Positions 12,624 through 26,400 of a stretch of DNA of 64,000 nt are shown piece by piece; position 1 is the first letter of the stretch, and every line of letters begins with the position of its first letter. The stretch covers positions 1,020,112 to 1,084,111 of the forward strand of contig FN649734.1 of NCBI GenBank assembly GCA_000310025.1, given 5' to 3'. This DNA is from Ectocarpus siliculosus (lineage: Eukaryota; Sar; Phaeophyceae; Ectocarpales; Ectocarpaceae). The position numbers were made by a program, and so were the translations under genes. Under the pieces are notes generated by a model, which had not been told where the DNA came from, did not search any database, and saw only the letters and a program-made list of their open reading frames with translations.

Positions 12624-14906
12624 GGCTTCTCGTTGGCCAGTCTTCTACGAGGGCGTGCAGTTTCGCCAGGAGCTAGCCCAACCACACAAATATAGACACG
12701 GTTTTCGCGTAGGCGGGGGGTAAGACAGAGGAGAATTAGTTGTACGAGGGGGAGTAAAAACCGATCTAGCGTGGGGGGGGGGTTGAACCATTCGCGCAAG
12801 GTCTAGACGAGGAACCCTGGTCACTGAGACATTACTGATGCTTTTCTGGCCCTGACGAGCTCTTTCTGGTCGTTTGCTTCGTCATTTTCCGCTTCCTATT
12901 TCCTTTGTCCCTCAGCGATTGAAATTATGCACTTTCTACGATGACGTAGCTCTTCCCTCTTCCCCATCGTTGCGCGTGCCAAGAGAACTACCGTGTCATA
13001 GACTGCACTGTCGCTACTGTAGATGTAGGCATTCTGGCGAACGAGAAGAACAACAGACAGGGCATATACGATGGCGCAAATCGTTTGGTCTCACTTGTTC
13101 GCGGTACATGCACGCGCCGGTAGCCGCGCGAGTGACCGCAACCAGCACCTCAGCGTTCACCTGCCGCCCCACAACGGTTCTAACAATGTCAGGCTGCGAT
13201 CGTTGGTATCTCTACCTTCCCGTTACCACAGAAGGCAGAAGGCGGGAAAAAAGAAAATTGCATGTTCATTCAAATCCTCGCCGTAGAAAGTGGCTATATC
13301 CCAGGAAGGCCACAATCGACAACCATCGCGAGCCGTGCCACGTTTATCTGATACAAGGCATATAAAACCTCTGCAGATTCGAACAGAATGCAGCTGCCTG
13401 TTCGATGTATTCCCTGCTACATGTGCGTGCGCCAAGCCTATCCTCAAGGAATACGCTTTTGCATATCCCTTCATCCGGGGCACCGGACGCGCAGGTTTTG
13501 GCCAACTTTTACACCTGCGAGATCTGATGTTGTCATTGTACTCCCGTGCAAATATGTCGGGCATCAAATTCGACCCTCATAGAAGCAGGATCATTATGTT
13601 CCTCGAGATAGTTTATTTTCTTTGTTCCTGTTCGGAGTAGCACTTTCGACTGGTTCATCAACACACACGTGGAACCTGCGGTATGGGCAGATGTTAGAAA
13701 GGTAGACCAACTGCCGCTCCCCTGTCGAGGGGGCACACGTTTGCGTGACTCTCTATGCCTCCCCTTCTCCAGGTGGGTTTTCTTTGTTGAGACCATGTTC
13801 TCTGTCACGAACTGCGACAGGGTTTAGCATGCGAACATGTGAACCATAAACCGAAGACGAGGGAGGGAGCACTCCCTGTGAGGCCCCGAAAACAGACAGC
13901 AAATGTGCTACAACTCAGCGTGCGGAGAGCGTCAAAGTGTGCCACCCGTCCCTTCTCACCTTTGTCGCATTTCGTTCCAATGACGCTTTCCCCCCGCCTT
14001 GCACCACCTCTCCCTGATTGCTATGGTCCTGTTGGTTATTGACGAGAAAAATAAACCGGCAAAGAATGGGTGTGAGAGGTTCGGGGCAGCAGGAAGCTAT
14101 CGTTAGTTCCTGTCGGTTTATTGCGCACCAGATGCGTGATAGTTGAAGATTCCCAATTTTTCGCCGCGTTTTGACCCTCATATTTGTTTCCGTGAGCTAT
14201 GGGTACGAACAAGGACAACAAAAAACACAATCACACCGAACGAAGGGAAGCACCGGCCGCCTGCTACCTCAGCTTTTTTCGTTTGGGTTATTGGGAAGAT
14301 GAACGCTGCTATGGGGGAGCCGGCGACCGCTATCGTCAAGTCAATAGCTATCGCCATCATCGGCTACCAGCCCCACCTGCTTCTCGTGTAGGGATGCATT
14401 TGCGTTCGTTCAAGGAGGTGAAACGCACAAGATGGGCAGGGGTGGATTCGCGAAGATGGGTCACATTAATCTTGTCGCCACGAATCCTGTTGTAGATTCG
14501 GGGGGCCACGGAAGCGGCCGGGAGTATATTGCGCGTTTTTCATGTGGTAACGCTTGCACCTTTCACGACTATAGTCTCGCATGATAAAGGGGAGGGGGGG
14601 AGGATATACTTTGGGTTGCCGTTCCACACTTTCGTCGTATTGCCCACCGGGTTTGACGAGAAACGTGTTCCGTAGAAAGTGTAGACTACATTACCGTGAT
14701 GCCTTCCGTCGAGTGACCACGAGCCAAATGATCTGTCTGGGTGCTTGTTCAAACGCACTCCGACAGACGAACAAAGAAGCTATAGCCATCCCTAGGAAAA
14801 TAGGTAACCGTTTGCCAAACATACAAAGAGTTAAGTCTCCAGTCTTTCCTATAGACCTGTTTTCCGAGTGGTCTGGCGAATGCCGTTGACAAGTTAATCA
14901 ATAAGT
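12624..14906. other. Intergenic, no gene seen
   Basis: Only short open frames without paired splice sites are visible on either strand. There is a poly-G run near 12772 and no repeat of note. Confidence 0.5.
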
Positions 14907-15598
14907 TCAGTATTCGATCAAACTACAGTACTCGCCATAATATCGACTAGATGAGGGTGAACTCGCTACTCCAGATTGGTGCAAGTTTCCCTTCTCGCCA
15001 TCTGTCACCTGCCCATGAAATCCCGTCGCAGAGTTGCCGTACTGTGGAGGAGGTGAGCGCGTGTCGTCCCTGACGTCTCCTGGCGTAGGGTACCCAATAG
15101 ACCCTTGATGCCGTTGCGCACCTCTAGCTCCAGCAGCAACGGAAGCAGCAGCAGAGCCAGCCGTGATGGCCAGGTTGGGATTCTCGGGATACATTTTCTC
15201 CATGAGGTAAAGGTCGCGGCGGCTCACTCTGGCGCCTGGGGCATCCGTGCCTCCACGCGACAATGACGGGGTCATGTCTCTCTGAGTTGGAAAACAACCG
15301 TATAGAACAGACATTGTTGCAGGAAAATTCGCCGAGAAATGAGGGAGAGGGAGAGGGAGAGGGATAGACCGGAACGCGGACAAAGCACAGGAGATGTCAT
15401 CGATTGCCTGTTCGTCAGGATATCATGTCGCCCAAGTTGTTGTTGTTGTTGTTGTCGTCGTCGCCGTTGTTGTTGTTGTTGTTGTCATTGTTGTTGTTGT
15501 CACTGTTGGCGCTTCTGCTGCCGTAGCTGATAACCATAATTTTGTCGTTGACGTCTGCGGCATATTGATAGAGGAGTTGGCCGTACCGTGCCAAACAG

Positions 15599-15655
<57 letters not shown>

Positions 15656-16158
15656 CAGTTGCGGCACCCGCCAACGAAGCAGCCACGACTACACAGCCAA
15701 TAAACGACACGATACCAGCATTTCCATACGGCAAACCTCCGATAGAAACCAACAACAGCCACGGAAACAACAGCCACGAAAACAACAGCAACAATACCAA
15801 TTTTACGATCAAAGCTTACCCGGATGCGCATGCGCTTTCCAGCGGGCTTGTCTGAGCTACTGAACCCCACCCCGACGCTGCTGCCACCGCCAGCACCAGT
15901 AACCTTCGTCATGTCTGGCCGTGTTCGAGATGCTCCATCGCCGAGCGCCATGGCGCCAGGCACGTCGAAGTACTGCCGGTTTCCATTGGTCGAGCCAGAT
16001 AGATGGGTGAAAGGCATGGGACAGACCGCGTCGGGGAGGGGTGTTGAACGATGTCGCAGACGTAGGTAGTCGCACGGCTCCGTCGTACGGTGAATATTGC
16101 TTTTGACGCGTGGTTGTACCTGTCGTGGTAGTGTGACCACCTACGTGATTGTTCAAGG
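14907..16158 (-). CDS. Uncharacterised, probably disordered protein, 3' part; apparent frameshift in its upstream exon
   Basis: Exon 15281-14907 follows CCAACTCAG, opens with RDMTPSLSRGG, contains RRDLYLMEKMYPENPNLAI and ends at a stop (EYCSLIEY). The upstream exon 16158-15820 ends ATCCGG|gtaagc in matching phase (KRMRIR). Within it, two frames carry protein-like sequence: first one with QKQYSPYDGAVRLPTS, then one with NGNRQYFDVPGAMALGDG. They are offset by one base near the C-rich stretch around 16035-16050, which suggests a frameshift, a sequencing error or a missed mini-intron. The protein is rich in Gly, Ser, Thr and Pro and I recognise no domain. A possible earlier exon ends near 18665 (VTAQNQAPDS, phase compatible), but this is weak. 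Confidence 0.5.
15436..15653. repeat. GTT-rich tract and long GA microsatellite inside an intron
   Basis: 15436-15502 is an interrupted GTT/GTC trinucleotide tract. 15602-15653 is an uninterrupted GA run of about 26 units. Both fall in the intron 15282-15819 of the minus-strand gene. Long Ser-Leu and Asn repeats predicted here in other frames are artefacts of these tracts. Confidence 0.93.
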
Positions 16159-19100
16159 CTGCGGGAAAACATGAAAATCGGCATCGTCAACGGCAACGCC
16201 AACACTAATGACGACACGAAACGCAGTGGCGGCGGTTATGCCAGGTTGTAGTGTTGGGATGCTGCTCAACACGCAGTCCCCGTGGAAGAAGCCAATCATC
16301 AAGGTCTCCGGTTGCGTTGCCTAATTCGGCACGGCAGTAGCTCCTGCTTCAGCCGTCGCAAGACGAGGCAGACACTAATAGTCAGCTCTATGGGTGTAGC
16401 CCGCCACCCCCGGTTTTACTGGCCCATAGGACACGGTGATATCTTGCTGTTTGCGTAGGTACCTTGCTTACGGTACTCCTAACTGTCCCTTCCTAGATGG
16501 CCACCGGTGTTGCCGCTCAAAAAACACCGCAGCGCGGGTGGGCAGCGAAACCATAAAATGTTAGGAGAAAGTCTTCGCTGTGAAACAGCAACGGCATCGT
16601 ACCGAGGGGCCATCGGAGGCGAATCGGCTGTTCCAGCCCTCCTCTCGTTTCCTCAGGAACCATGCCGGCTGCGACCCTCGCGATACTGCGCTGGCGTTTA
16701 CCAGGTTCGGTCTCGGCCGTCTTCTGCCCGGTGGAGGCATTCCACCGTCAGTCCCGCTCTACGATGCTGCCGGTGAAAACATCGACAGCAGTGTGTTAGG
16801 ACTTCGAAGTGACTAGTTTTTTAGGCAGGGCAATGATGTATTCAACAAACAACACCCCTTGCGATCGCGAGGTAGCACCCGCCGTTTGGCGGCGCTTTTT
16901 CTGGCTGATTCCTAGACGTCCTCTGGTGAAGCCAAAAGCTTTTGCCACAAGAGAGAGTAACGCATTTTCCTTTTGAGAGATTGCCTTCTTCTGGGTGTGA
17001 ATACACATGCACAGTGTGCGTGCGGTTGTGCTGGGAGACCGATACATGTTGAGCTTACTTCGCGTGATTGTACCAGGTCGGGGTGCATCCACCGCCGGTT
17101 TTACAACGGCTACACTTTTTCACCACACACTCATACAAATAACGTGTAGGGAGGCCTAATATTAAGGCGCAGAAGATGCTCTGTATGTCCCGTTCGCAAA
17201 CGAACAAAACAAAATCTTCCACATCACTACTGACTTTGCCGGCATAGTCTGCGTGAAGAGTTTATGCCGGGTCCTCGTCGGTTGGACTCTCATCCCCGCT
17301 GCACGCTGGCACATGAGAAGACATCCAGCTGCGTCAATACTGCATCTACATAGAGGTCCACGAGAGAATATGAACAACTCGAGCGACGCCACCTGGGGCA
17401 AAGGGCGGAAGGAATTACTACCAGGTTGGCTGTACAATAGAGACGGCTAGTTGAGCAGGGGTCACGATAGAGGAGATCGACGGCAGGTTCCTGCCACCAC
17501 AATCATGTTTAGTCCCGCACAAGTCATACTACATGTTCTGCCATCTCCCTCCTGCTTTCCTCGACCGCAGCTGTTTGTTCAGGATGATTTTCCTACGCGT
17601 ACGTCCCGTGCCCCCCTTCCGTGTAAGTGGTTTCGTTGTCTCGTCGAGTACTTGGCTGTCCCTTAGGCACACGTGTTCGGATGGCTGCTTCTTCACACTT
17701 GTGCCAGGAGGTCGTGAAATTTTCCTTCCCCCGCAGCACCCCCGCGTACGACGGCACCTCCTCGCCCACCTTCGCTGCGAGAGTCCAGGTAGCGCCAGAG
17801 CTCCCCTAAATTATTACAATTGGTGTTGTGTATCATACCCGGTACCTAATGTTCGCTATTTTCCTTCGTAGTTTCATCTGTAGCTCCGAACTGTAGACTA
17901 TTTTACAACAAGGCACAACTTTTCTGGAGCACCCCCCCCCCCCTTGAACGAGGGCCCCAAGCATTACTCTTGTCGGGATGGAAGGCGTGGGGCGGATCGC
18001 CCATGACTATCTGTAGAATACAATAAAGAAGCAGCAGGCTACAGTGTGGACTTCTTTCGTGTTGTAGACGCTGTTCCCCGGAATGTGCATGCTGAAAACA
18101 TTTAATTGTGGTATCCAGGGCTATCAACCACCACAGTTTCTGAGAAAAAGGCAAAAGGCAAAGAAAGGTATAGACTGATGCTCACTCTATGGAGTCGGGG
18201 CTCATATGATGTATCCTCGACCGAGAGCAGACATCTACCGGGCTCCTAACTTACATCGTCACAAGCAAACCCGTGTCATGTGCAGTGTCTAGGTCTACAG
18301 CAGCAGGACTACAGCGAAGTAGTCTACGAGCATACCTTCCCCAGCTAACCGCGATGAGCAAGGTCCCCCGGTGGCCGAACCAGGCCCTCTGGCCGGCAGT
18401 GATGAATGTGCCACGTATTACAACATTTGAGTCAGCCGTCCGCACCATATACTGCCGCGATGGCATACAAAGATCGTGCACCCGGAGCAAGTGTGCACAT
18501 AACAGACAACCGCAGTTCCCGCCGAGTGCCGTTTCGTCCGTGATTGGCCCGCTTTTTATTCACGGACCCCCCTCTCCTCCTCGTTGCCTCGTGGTGTCTC
18601 TACTTCTACTGTCTATACTGTCTTTTGCTTTGCTTGCTTTCTTCGCATTTGCTTTCCCTCCTACAGCTATCGGGCGCCTGGTTTTGGGCAGTGACCGTCG
18701 TCATACCGTGGCATCTACGAGGAGAAGTCGTGTTGTTCGCGGTCGGCAGTGCTACACATGGCAACGTTGGTGTTGTAGACTCGTTGACGGAATCGCCGTA
18801 GTGGGAGCGCGGGTGCGGCAACGGCAAGGGAAATGCAGGGCGCGCCAGCCTTTAGGAGGTGAGCGAGCGTGCGATAGATCTGCCCAAGTCAGCGGCGACA
18901 GTAGTGGCGTGCTGCCTTGCTCTGTGCACGATATATTTGCCGAAGCGGGCAAATATCCCCGAGAGCGGCGGAAAACCGCAAAACGCGTGACAATAACACA
19001 ATAACCTGTGTGCTGTGTGCTTGAGAGTTACGCCGCACAAACAAGCGAGGTACACAGCAGCACACCACACAGACAAGCAGAGTAAAGAACGCTGCCATGC

Positions 19101-20130
19101 ACTGAATGCCGGGACCTGCACGTCCCCTGCTATGCTGGAGCCTTTATGCACAAGATCGCTGCACCCTGCAGCAGCAGCCCTACGCTCCGGCAGCACGTTG
19201 CGCATCCCCGGAGCTTCAACTTTTGGGTCAACTCAAAACTGCTGTCCCGTTCCTTCTCCTGGTTAGGGTGCACCGCCATGCAACAAAGGTTGACGTGTAG
19301 ACGAGCGCTCGTTTCGGTTGATGGTCGTCTGCATATCTTTGATATCGCTGTTCTTATCGTTACCGCCCAACAAGAAAAAAGGTGTGGGGATGATGACATA
19401 TGATACCATATGACACGCCAACGCGCTCCGGGATAGGACAGGAAAAACGCTGCCACCAGTACCACAACGACCGTCTGCGCATCTCATCACCTGTGTGGTT
19501 TTTCAGTTTTTCCTCTCCACAACCTCAACCAACGGTAGCGGCAACGCCCCTTCCCTTCCGAGCTGTAGCCCACTGGATATACCCATGCCTCTCGTGTGAT
19601 GGTTGATACGTAAAGACCACGCGGTGATACACAGAGGCTCAGAAATTGAGTTGGCGAGAGCCCAGTCTGCATCCTATCGCCAGAGGTTATTGCAAGCCGA
19701 AGAAAAATCCGAACGCCAGGACAAGGGTCAGCGACAAGAACGCACAGTAGACAAAAGGTAAAGAAACACCCGTGCCTGTCGATTCTCTTGTGAAAAACCA
19801 ATCAGGAAAATCCGTGATGCACGTCTCGCTTCCCTCCGAGCGTTACACCCACAGCAAGGGCAGCACACACTCCAACTAACTGACACCTCGCGAATGATCG
19901 AAACCACAATCTAATCAAAGTAGGCATTGCGAACCCTATATGGGTGGTTTAGTTAGCTCGGGGTACCCGGCGTGTGATCCAGGTCGAGAATTTACCGGGC
20001 GACTGCTGCAAATGGCGTGGCGTCCGCAGCTGAACAACCCTGCGGTTCATTTGCTTCGCCGTCACGGTGACCCGGTCGGTTATTATGTCGATCAATTTTC
20101 CAAGGGGTTTCCCCTCGGGCTTTCTCAGGG
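16159..20130. other. Mostly non-coding stretch
   Basis: No complete gene is supported. 16620-16800 on the plus strand has one protein-like frame (FTRFGLGRLLPGGG) with no clear splice partners. 18606-18790 on the minus strand could be an early exon of the gene at 14907-16158. A 243-codon frame at 18273-19004 begins with GTG and crosses a pyrimidine tract; I do not regard it as a gene. There is a poly-C run at about 17931. Confidence 0.45.
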
Positions 20131-20493
20131 TTGAATTCCTGGTCAAACTATGTTCCGGTGTCAAGCCACCTTCCCCTCCTTTGCCCACCTTTGCGCCTTC
20201 ACCGTCAATTCAGGCAGCAGCTCCACAAGCGTCTGCCCGCCGCACCATATCGGAACCTCAGCAGCTCCACCAACAACAACGACATCGGCGTCGATGGCGA
20301 CGATTTCACAGACAGTAGCAACAACAGCAGTAGTAGCCACCACGACATCAGTGGTAGCGGGAATCGAGTCTACCATGACCGCCAGCACCTTCTGCCGCAC
20401 TCGTGGAGCATCAGCAGTGCTTGCTCGAGGTGTAGCGACAGCAGCGGCAGTGGCATCCGCAGCAGCAGCGGCAGGCGCAGGGGGCTAGCCACC
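20131..20493 (+). other. Open frame upstream of the fucosyltransferase start, with trinucleotide repeats
   Basis: This stretch is in frame with the fucosyltransferase and free of stops for 121 codons, but it has no ATG. It is rich in CAG/AAC/AGC triplets encoding Ser and Asn. It begins just after TTTCTCAG, a possible acceptor at 20128. It could be the cytoplasmic tail encoded with an upstream exon, or simply 5' UTR with low-complexity repeats. Confidence 0.45.
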
Positions 20494-23400
20494 ATGGTCC
20501 TAGGTGCTTTAGCCCTTTTGGCCGTCCTCCTTTTCTCTGGCGACCGCCTTCATGGATTACCCGCATGGGGCGGCGTCATGTCCCCCTCGAACAAAGTTGA
20601 CGAGAACAATGTTGATCGTGGGGACGTGTCCGGCAAGGAAACAAACCACCGGGCACAGCTGCCGGGAGATCTACTCCGTGGTGATGAAGCAGCGGGTCCT
20701 ACGGGCGGAGAAGGACGGGGGCAACGATGGGGAGGGGGCGTGAGCGTGGGGGCTTCGGGAGTTGCGGGATCGGGCGGGACGGAGAGAAGAAGCGGAGGAA
20801 ACGGCCGAGGGGGACCCGCAACGGCATCGAATGCCGTCTTCGATCGGGGAGGGAAGGGACAGCAGCCTCTCTTGGAGACAATTCACGGCGGAGCGGACCA
20901 AAACGAGCGCAGGGACCGAGCGAATTCGGGCCAGAATGAGCACGGGAGTGGGTCGGGGAGCGGGGGTCAGGAAGGGCGAGGGGGCGTGCCGGTAACAAGT
21001 CACGGTGAACCGATTACTGTTTTTCAGCCTGAAGAAACAAGTGGAGAAGACCTAGTTGAGGTCGAACAGGAACAAATCATGGACAAGGAGGGCAGCAGCA
21101 CGAGGGACGAGGAAGTTCTAGTGGAGGGGGTTTCCGATGGAGGCGGCGTTAGCCTCGCAGGGGAAACCAAACACGCAGACAGTAGCGGAGCGGCGACCGG
21201 AGCGATGGCTAGGGGACGGGGGAAGACAGAGGGGTCCAATGCGATGAAGGTGTGTTGACATGTATCAAGCAGCGAAGACAGCCTCCCGAACGCGTGAGCC
21301 GCATTTGTTGTTTTCTTGTTTTTAATGGTCGTTTTGGTTTCGTGTGCCAGCTCTATCACCAGCTGAAAAATATGTTCGCTTGAAACTGTCACCACGGATT
21401 TCGTCGCTGTCTCTGCCGGTGGTGGAACATTCTGTTGGCAGGTGTGCAGTGGGTACCTCAATGACTACGGGATTGTTCCGGAAGATTCTTGGGGCACGGC
21501 GCCGAAGGCGATTCAGAAATCCTGGATCAAGATGGTGAGTGTGCTCGCGGTTGTTCAACGATTATGTGGACAGCACTCTCGTCACCGACATCGATCCAAG
21601 ACGGGATCACCCAGGTCGCCAACGTCCGATGTTATATTTTTTTGTGCGGAGGGCTTTTGGCAGCGCGCACAGATTGTCTGGAGAAGTTGCAACCAAGGCC
21701 AGTGAAATCGGAGGATGTCTGTGCAGTGGTTGGATCGCTTGGGACGCCGAGCACAAATACGACAGCAAGGGGGGCAGTGTAGAGTGCTTGCAATTAGACG
21801 ACACGCCGACGAGTTTGACCCCCCCCCCCCCCCCCAAAACAGTAATCGTCACCCAGGGGCAATGATCCAACAATGCCAATGTCTTACGATTGACGGTTCG
21901 GTAATGATGGGTTTGGCAGCACCGAAAAGAGCAGCGTCCTCGAGATGGTGGGATAGTTCCTGGTCATTGGTGTCCATTGACTTGATGCAAGTAGCGCCGC
22001 GATGTAATTTGTGCTCATAGCTCTCACAACCCCGGCGGGAAATTAGTATTCTCCTATTTTTCCTTCACTTAAGGATAATACTTTCCCATGCTTCCATCGA
22101 TCGGCTGATCCGGAGCTGCATCGAGCGAGCGTGTGCTGATTGTGACTCCTGGTGTTGTTCTACAAGCACCACTTGTTCTGGATGTCTCACTTGCACTACC
22201 CGGTGTATACATGTCGATCGACGTGCCTGCGCGTCAACTTGCTCCAGAACTGCGACAGGGTGCTAGGCATGAACGGGTTCAGCCTGGAAGATCCCCCATC
22301 AAGGGGCCGAAATCGCGCCATTGTCGTGGTCTGGAATAACATTAACGTGAGGCTTGTTACTGTTGAGCATTTCTGGGCGACGGGGTAGGTCGAGCTCATG
22401 CTACTGTCATTGCTGAACCTTACTGTTCCTGCAAGATTCCCTCGCTCGATATCGGAACAACGCCAGCTTCGGGTCTCGGTGCCGCATTGAGTTTTGACGC
22501 TCATGGACCTTGCGGCTTCTGTGACAGAGGCAGACGACTTCCGTGGTGCTAGACGAGCATACGTCGAACATTTGTGTGTTTTCGTTTGTGGCATTCTTAT
22601 TTTACTGAAACAGATGAATATGCTTCCGATGCCGAGCAAAGGAGCGTGCACCAACATGGTTTGTGTCGTTTGTGTCTTCTCTGTTGTGTGTTGCAGTATA
22701 CTGTTATTGGGTGCCTGTTTTCCCCTAGTACATCTTCACAGTTGGCTCGACTACCGCCGGACCCAATTTTACACGCGTTTCTTCAAATCTTGTACTATTC
22801 GCTTCGGATCTTTGATTTTCTTCTCCTTCCTCCGGCCGGCCTTACTCCATCTTGAGCAGGGGTGGCTGGACTATCTCCGGCCATCTTTTGTTAACGACGC
22901 GAGGGACATCTGTGCTACGGAGTGCGTCTTTACCAACGATAGGGTGGGAAAAACTAAGAATTGCCTCGTTTTTTTTTTTTTTCTTGGTGGCGCGTACGGA
23001 ATGAATACATACGAGTAGCAACATGGAAATATCACATTTTGCCGTTGCACACCTTTGCATACCCCATGTTGTCTCGGTAATAATGGCAGGCCTAAGTCGG
23101 CACACGTGTCGCACAGTTTCCTGAGATTGCCATTTGCATTCCTGGCCACACGCACTTGTGCGACCTGGCGATACATCGCCGGTCGGAATCGGCTGCCTAG
23201 GGCAGAAGTCGTGTTAGTCAACGACCCCAAGCATGAGCGAAGAGCCTTCCGCAAAACAATTCCGAATGTGGTTGCAGATGAATCGATGCGGATCAAGCCG
23301 CTACTGATGCGTTCATGTAGTTGTTTTTCCACAAGGAGGTGCTGAGTACGTCGCCGACGACGTTACCAGTTGTGTTCTGTCTGGTCCAGCACCTTAAAGT

Positions 23401-26400
23401 TGTCCCGTTGGTTCGTGGTTTGTCCATAGGTTTCACTTTTGTATTTCTTGGAATATTCTCCCGAACTCACACTGCCACTCCCACCAGCATCGAACGACAA
23501 AGCCTTGAGGGTGTGGGGAGCGTTCGACAGCGATAGTGTACCGTGGGGTGTTTTGCTCGCCCTTCCGAGTTGCCTTCGAACGGTTCCTGTGCGCTCCCGG
23601 CGTTGCTTGCTTGTTGCGTGTTTAAACTCTCCGTTTTTCTCAGAGTCTGCTGCCGAGGGCTGACGGCGTGTTGTTCCACCTCCCCACGTTCAACAAGAAG
23701 GACGGGTTTCCGAAACAAAAGCCACCCGCCGCAGATTACGTCTTCGCCAACCTCGAGCCCACGACCTACGAGAATGTGCAGCCTCTCCTCCGCAACAAAC
23801 AGGTGTGTTGTGGTGTTTTTTGTTCTGGTTGTTGGTGTGTAGCAGTTGTTTCCCACATGGTCTGTTAGGATTTTTGCGTTTTCCAATCTTGAACGCGCCC
23901 CTCATACTCCCGCCACTATCAGTCTCCCGTGCGATGAGATGCACAGTACCCCAATAATGCCGATCCCGTCGTAACTTACTAGAGCTGTCCTAGGCAGCGT
24001 ACATGTTGTTTTTGTGACCCTGCTTTTGGTGCCGCTAGCTCATCCTCTTATCGTCGTGGGCTGACCGTTCATGGTATCCTCGTGCACAACCCCCGTTGCA
24101 CTTTTTTGACCCTCCAGTTTATGTCCAAGTTTGACCTTTCGATGACATACGAGCGGAACAGCGACGTGCCACTAGGGTATGTGGGCAGCTCTTCGACCTC
24201 GAGGTACTTCAAGGCGCCCAAGGCTAGCTTCAAGGTACGAGAAGTCGGCTCGTCATGTTGTCCTACTTCGGTGGAGACTTACTGGATGTTTTCGAACTTA
24301 TTGATGCGATTTTGTGTCGCATTGCTTTGAATGTATCATTTTTTTGTTGTGAAGAAAACGCTCAGAGTATACCTGCATGCATGCATCGAAGCATGCGTTA
24401 GTCAGGTTTTATTTGTGCATCCTCCTGGCACCGGCCAACGATAGGGCACGGCCATTCTCGTTGGTAGTTGGTTGCGGTTGGTGTGCATCTGTTGCTTGTG
24501 AATTAAGATACGGTCCAGTCCTGATTTTTTCCCAGTACCTCGATTAAGTCGTCCCTTTTTCCATGATAACGAACGGATGTGTTCCCGTTGGCGAATACAG
24601 ACCAAACCCTACAGGAGGTAAACGAGCACGTCCAGGTCGGGGGAAAACGATCCTCTGGGTAACAGCATGCAGTCAACATGCACAAGTCGATGTTGTGTCA
24701 GCTCTTTTTTTCTTCTTCGGTTGACATGGATTCACCTCCGTTGGGCGAGATACAATATCATCGCGCGAGTGTTGGAGGTTGTTGCGGGTGGACTTGCTAT
24801 GTATCGATGCCCGATATCCGTACCTGCTTTCTGTATCACCCTTCCCGGAATCTCTCCCCCGGCTTCCAACACGGCAGCCGTACCAATGCGAAACGAACGG
24901 AGGGATAGCCTCGCTGGGTTCATCCCTGCCATCCTCAACCTCCCCTATTCATGTATCAGATGCTATCAATCATTTCGTGACTCTCTAGGTCGGCGGCGCG
25001 GGTTCCGTCAATAACTTGCCGATGGGCAGAGGGCGTATCGCGTGTTTCCACGGGCACGGTTCTTCTCCGGTCTGGGTTGCCCTTGTCAACACCGAAACGC
25101 CTAGTATACCACGTTTTTCTTCTAGATTCAGTTTTGTTTCTTCCCTGTTGGATAGGCTCTTCGAATACAAAATTATGTGTTCGAATATTTAGCACGCGGT
25201 TTTGTGCGACATACGCGCGTAGAGGTCATTCTTGGGGGTTGGCACGCACGGCCATTGGATGTTTGTAGTATTTACGCTTCGTGTGGAACTCAGTATTTCA
25301 CAAAAAGAAAGATACAACCCAGCTGATTTGTTTGGGTTGACTTTCGGCTTTCGCCCTCTTTTTCTCCAGCAAAAGGACGGCTTCGGGTCTCCAGATGCGA
25401 TAGCGGCGTTTGTTTCTAACTGCAAAGCCGCCGGAGCTACCAACCGGTTCGCGTACATGGAGGAGCTGATGAAGCACGCTACCGTGCACTCTTTCGGCTA
25501 TTGCTTACACAACAGGTGGGGTTGTTGTGTTGGAGTAGATATCGTGGGATAAAGGAAATACTGCCAGATCTCACTGTCGGTGTGTTGTGAGAAGTGCACG
25601 TCTGCATCTTTTTGGTATGTTGTTGTGCGCACCAGCTGGGGTGACACGAGAAGGCCAGGCCGAAAAATCTTCTTCTGCTGGGGTACTTTCGATTTTTTTT
25701 TTCTCGCAGCAAGTATACGGCCGTGCCTACCCACCGTCGGGCGTAAGGCGCATTTTGCGTGCACACGAGTAAACGGCATCATCCATGTTTGTTTGGTCTC
25801 ATTGTAAGAAACAAAATGCTACCTGGAGTTCGAATGATTCGCCGGGATTCGAATTCACGTGTCCAAATTTTAGAGGATCATTACGAGGTGAACCATTGGG
25901 CTATTTTGTGTGAAAGTACGGAACTCTGCTGTACCACAACAGGGAAGAGCCGCAGCTTGTTCCTGGAAGCGGCGCAACCAACCGGCAAGAAAACAAGGTC
26001 GCCGTCCTCGGCCACTACAAATTCCTTCTGGCTTTCGAGAACAACAATCAGTGAGTGTCTCACCCTTCGTAGCCGAAGCAAAGCTTCTCGTGCGGCCGAG
26101 AGCGGCCAGCGGTGAGGCATCGATCGTGGTGTGCCAAGTTTGTCGTGCGCTCCCAGTCCTGCTGTGCTTGTAGTATGCACCTTTTGTGTGTGTTTGTGTG
26201 ATGGGTCGTTTGTCCGCCTTTCGGTGGGTTTGCTAGACATGTCAGTCAAGGCTTCCCCAGGAGAACCGACACACGTTGTTTTTTCAACATTTCTTCTGCG
26301 GTGCATGCCTCAAAAGCTTTGCGTAAAAAATGTTCCCTCGTCCGGTTCGTAGTCGATCGTGAAGGCGATTTTTTTATGCGCACACACGAACTAGTCGCTA

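Noticed and set aside
15415-16140. 241-codon frame with Ser-Leu and Asn repeats
   Set aside because: It reads through an intron containing the GA and GTT microsatellites. Only its first part is a real exon.
18273-19004. 243-codon plus-strand frame with a hydrophobic segment
   Set aside because: It starts with GTG, has no ATG in a good context, and the hydrophobic part is the translation of a pyrimidine tract. No splice partners or domain.
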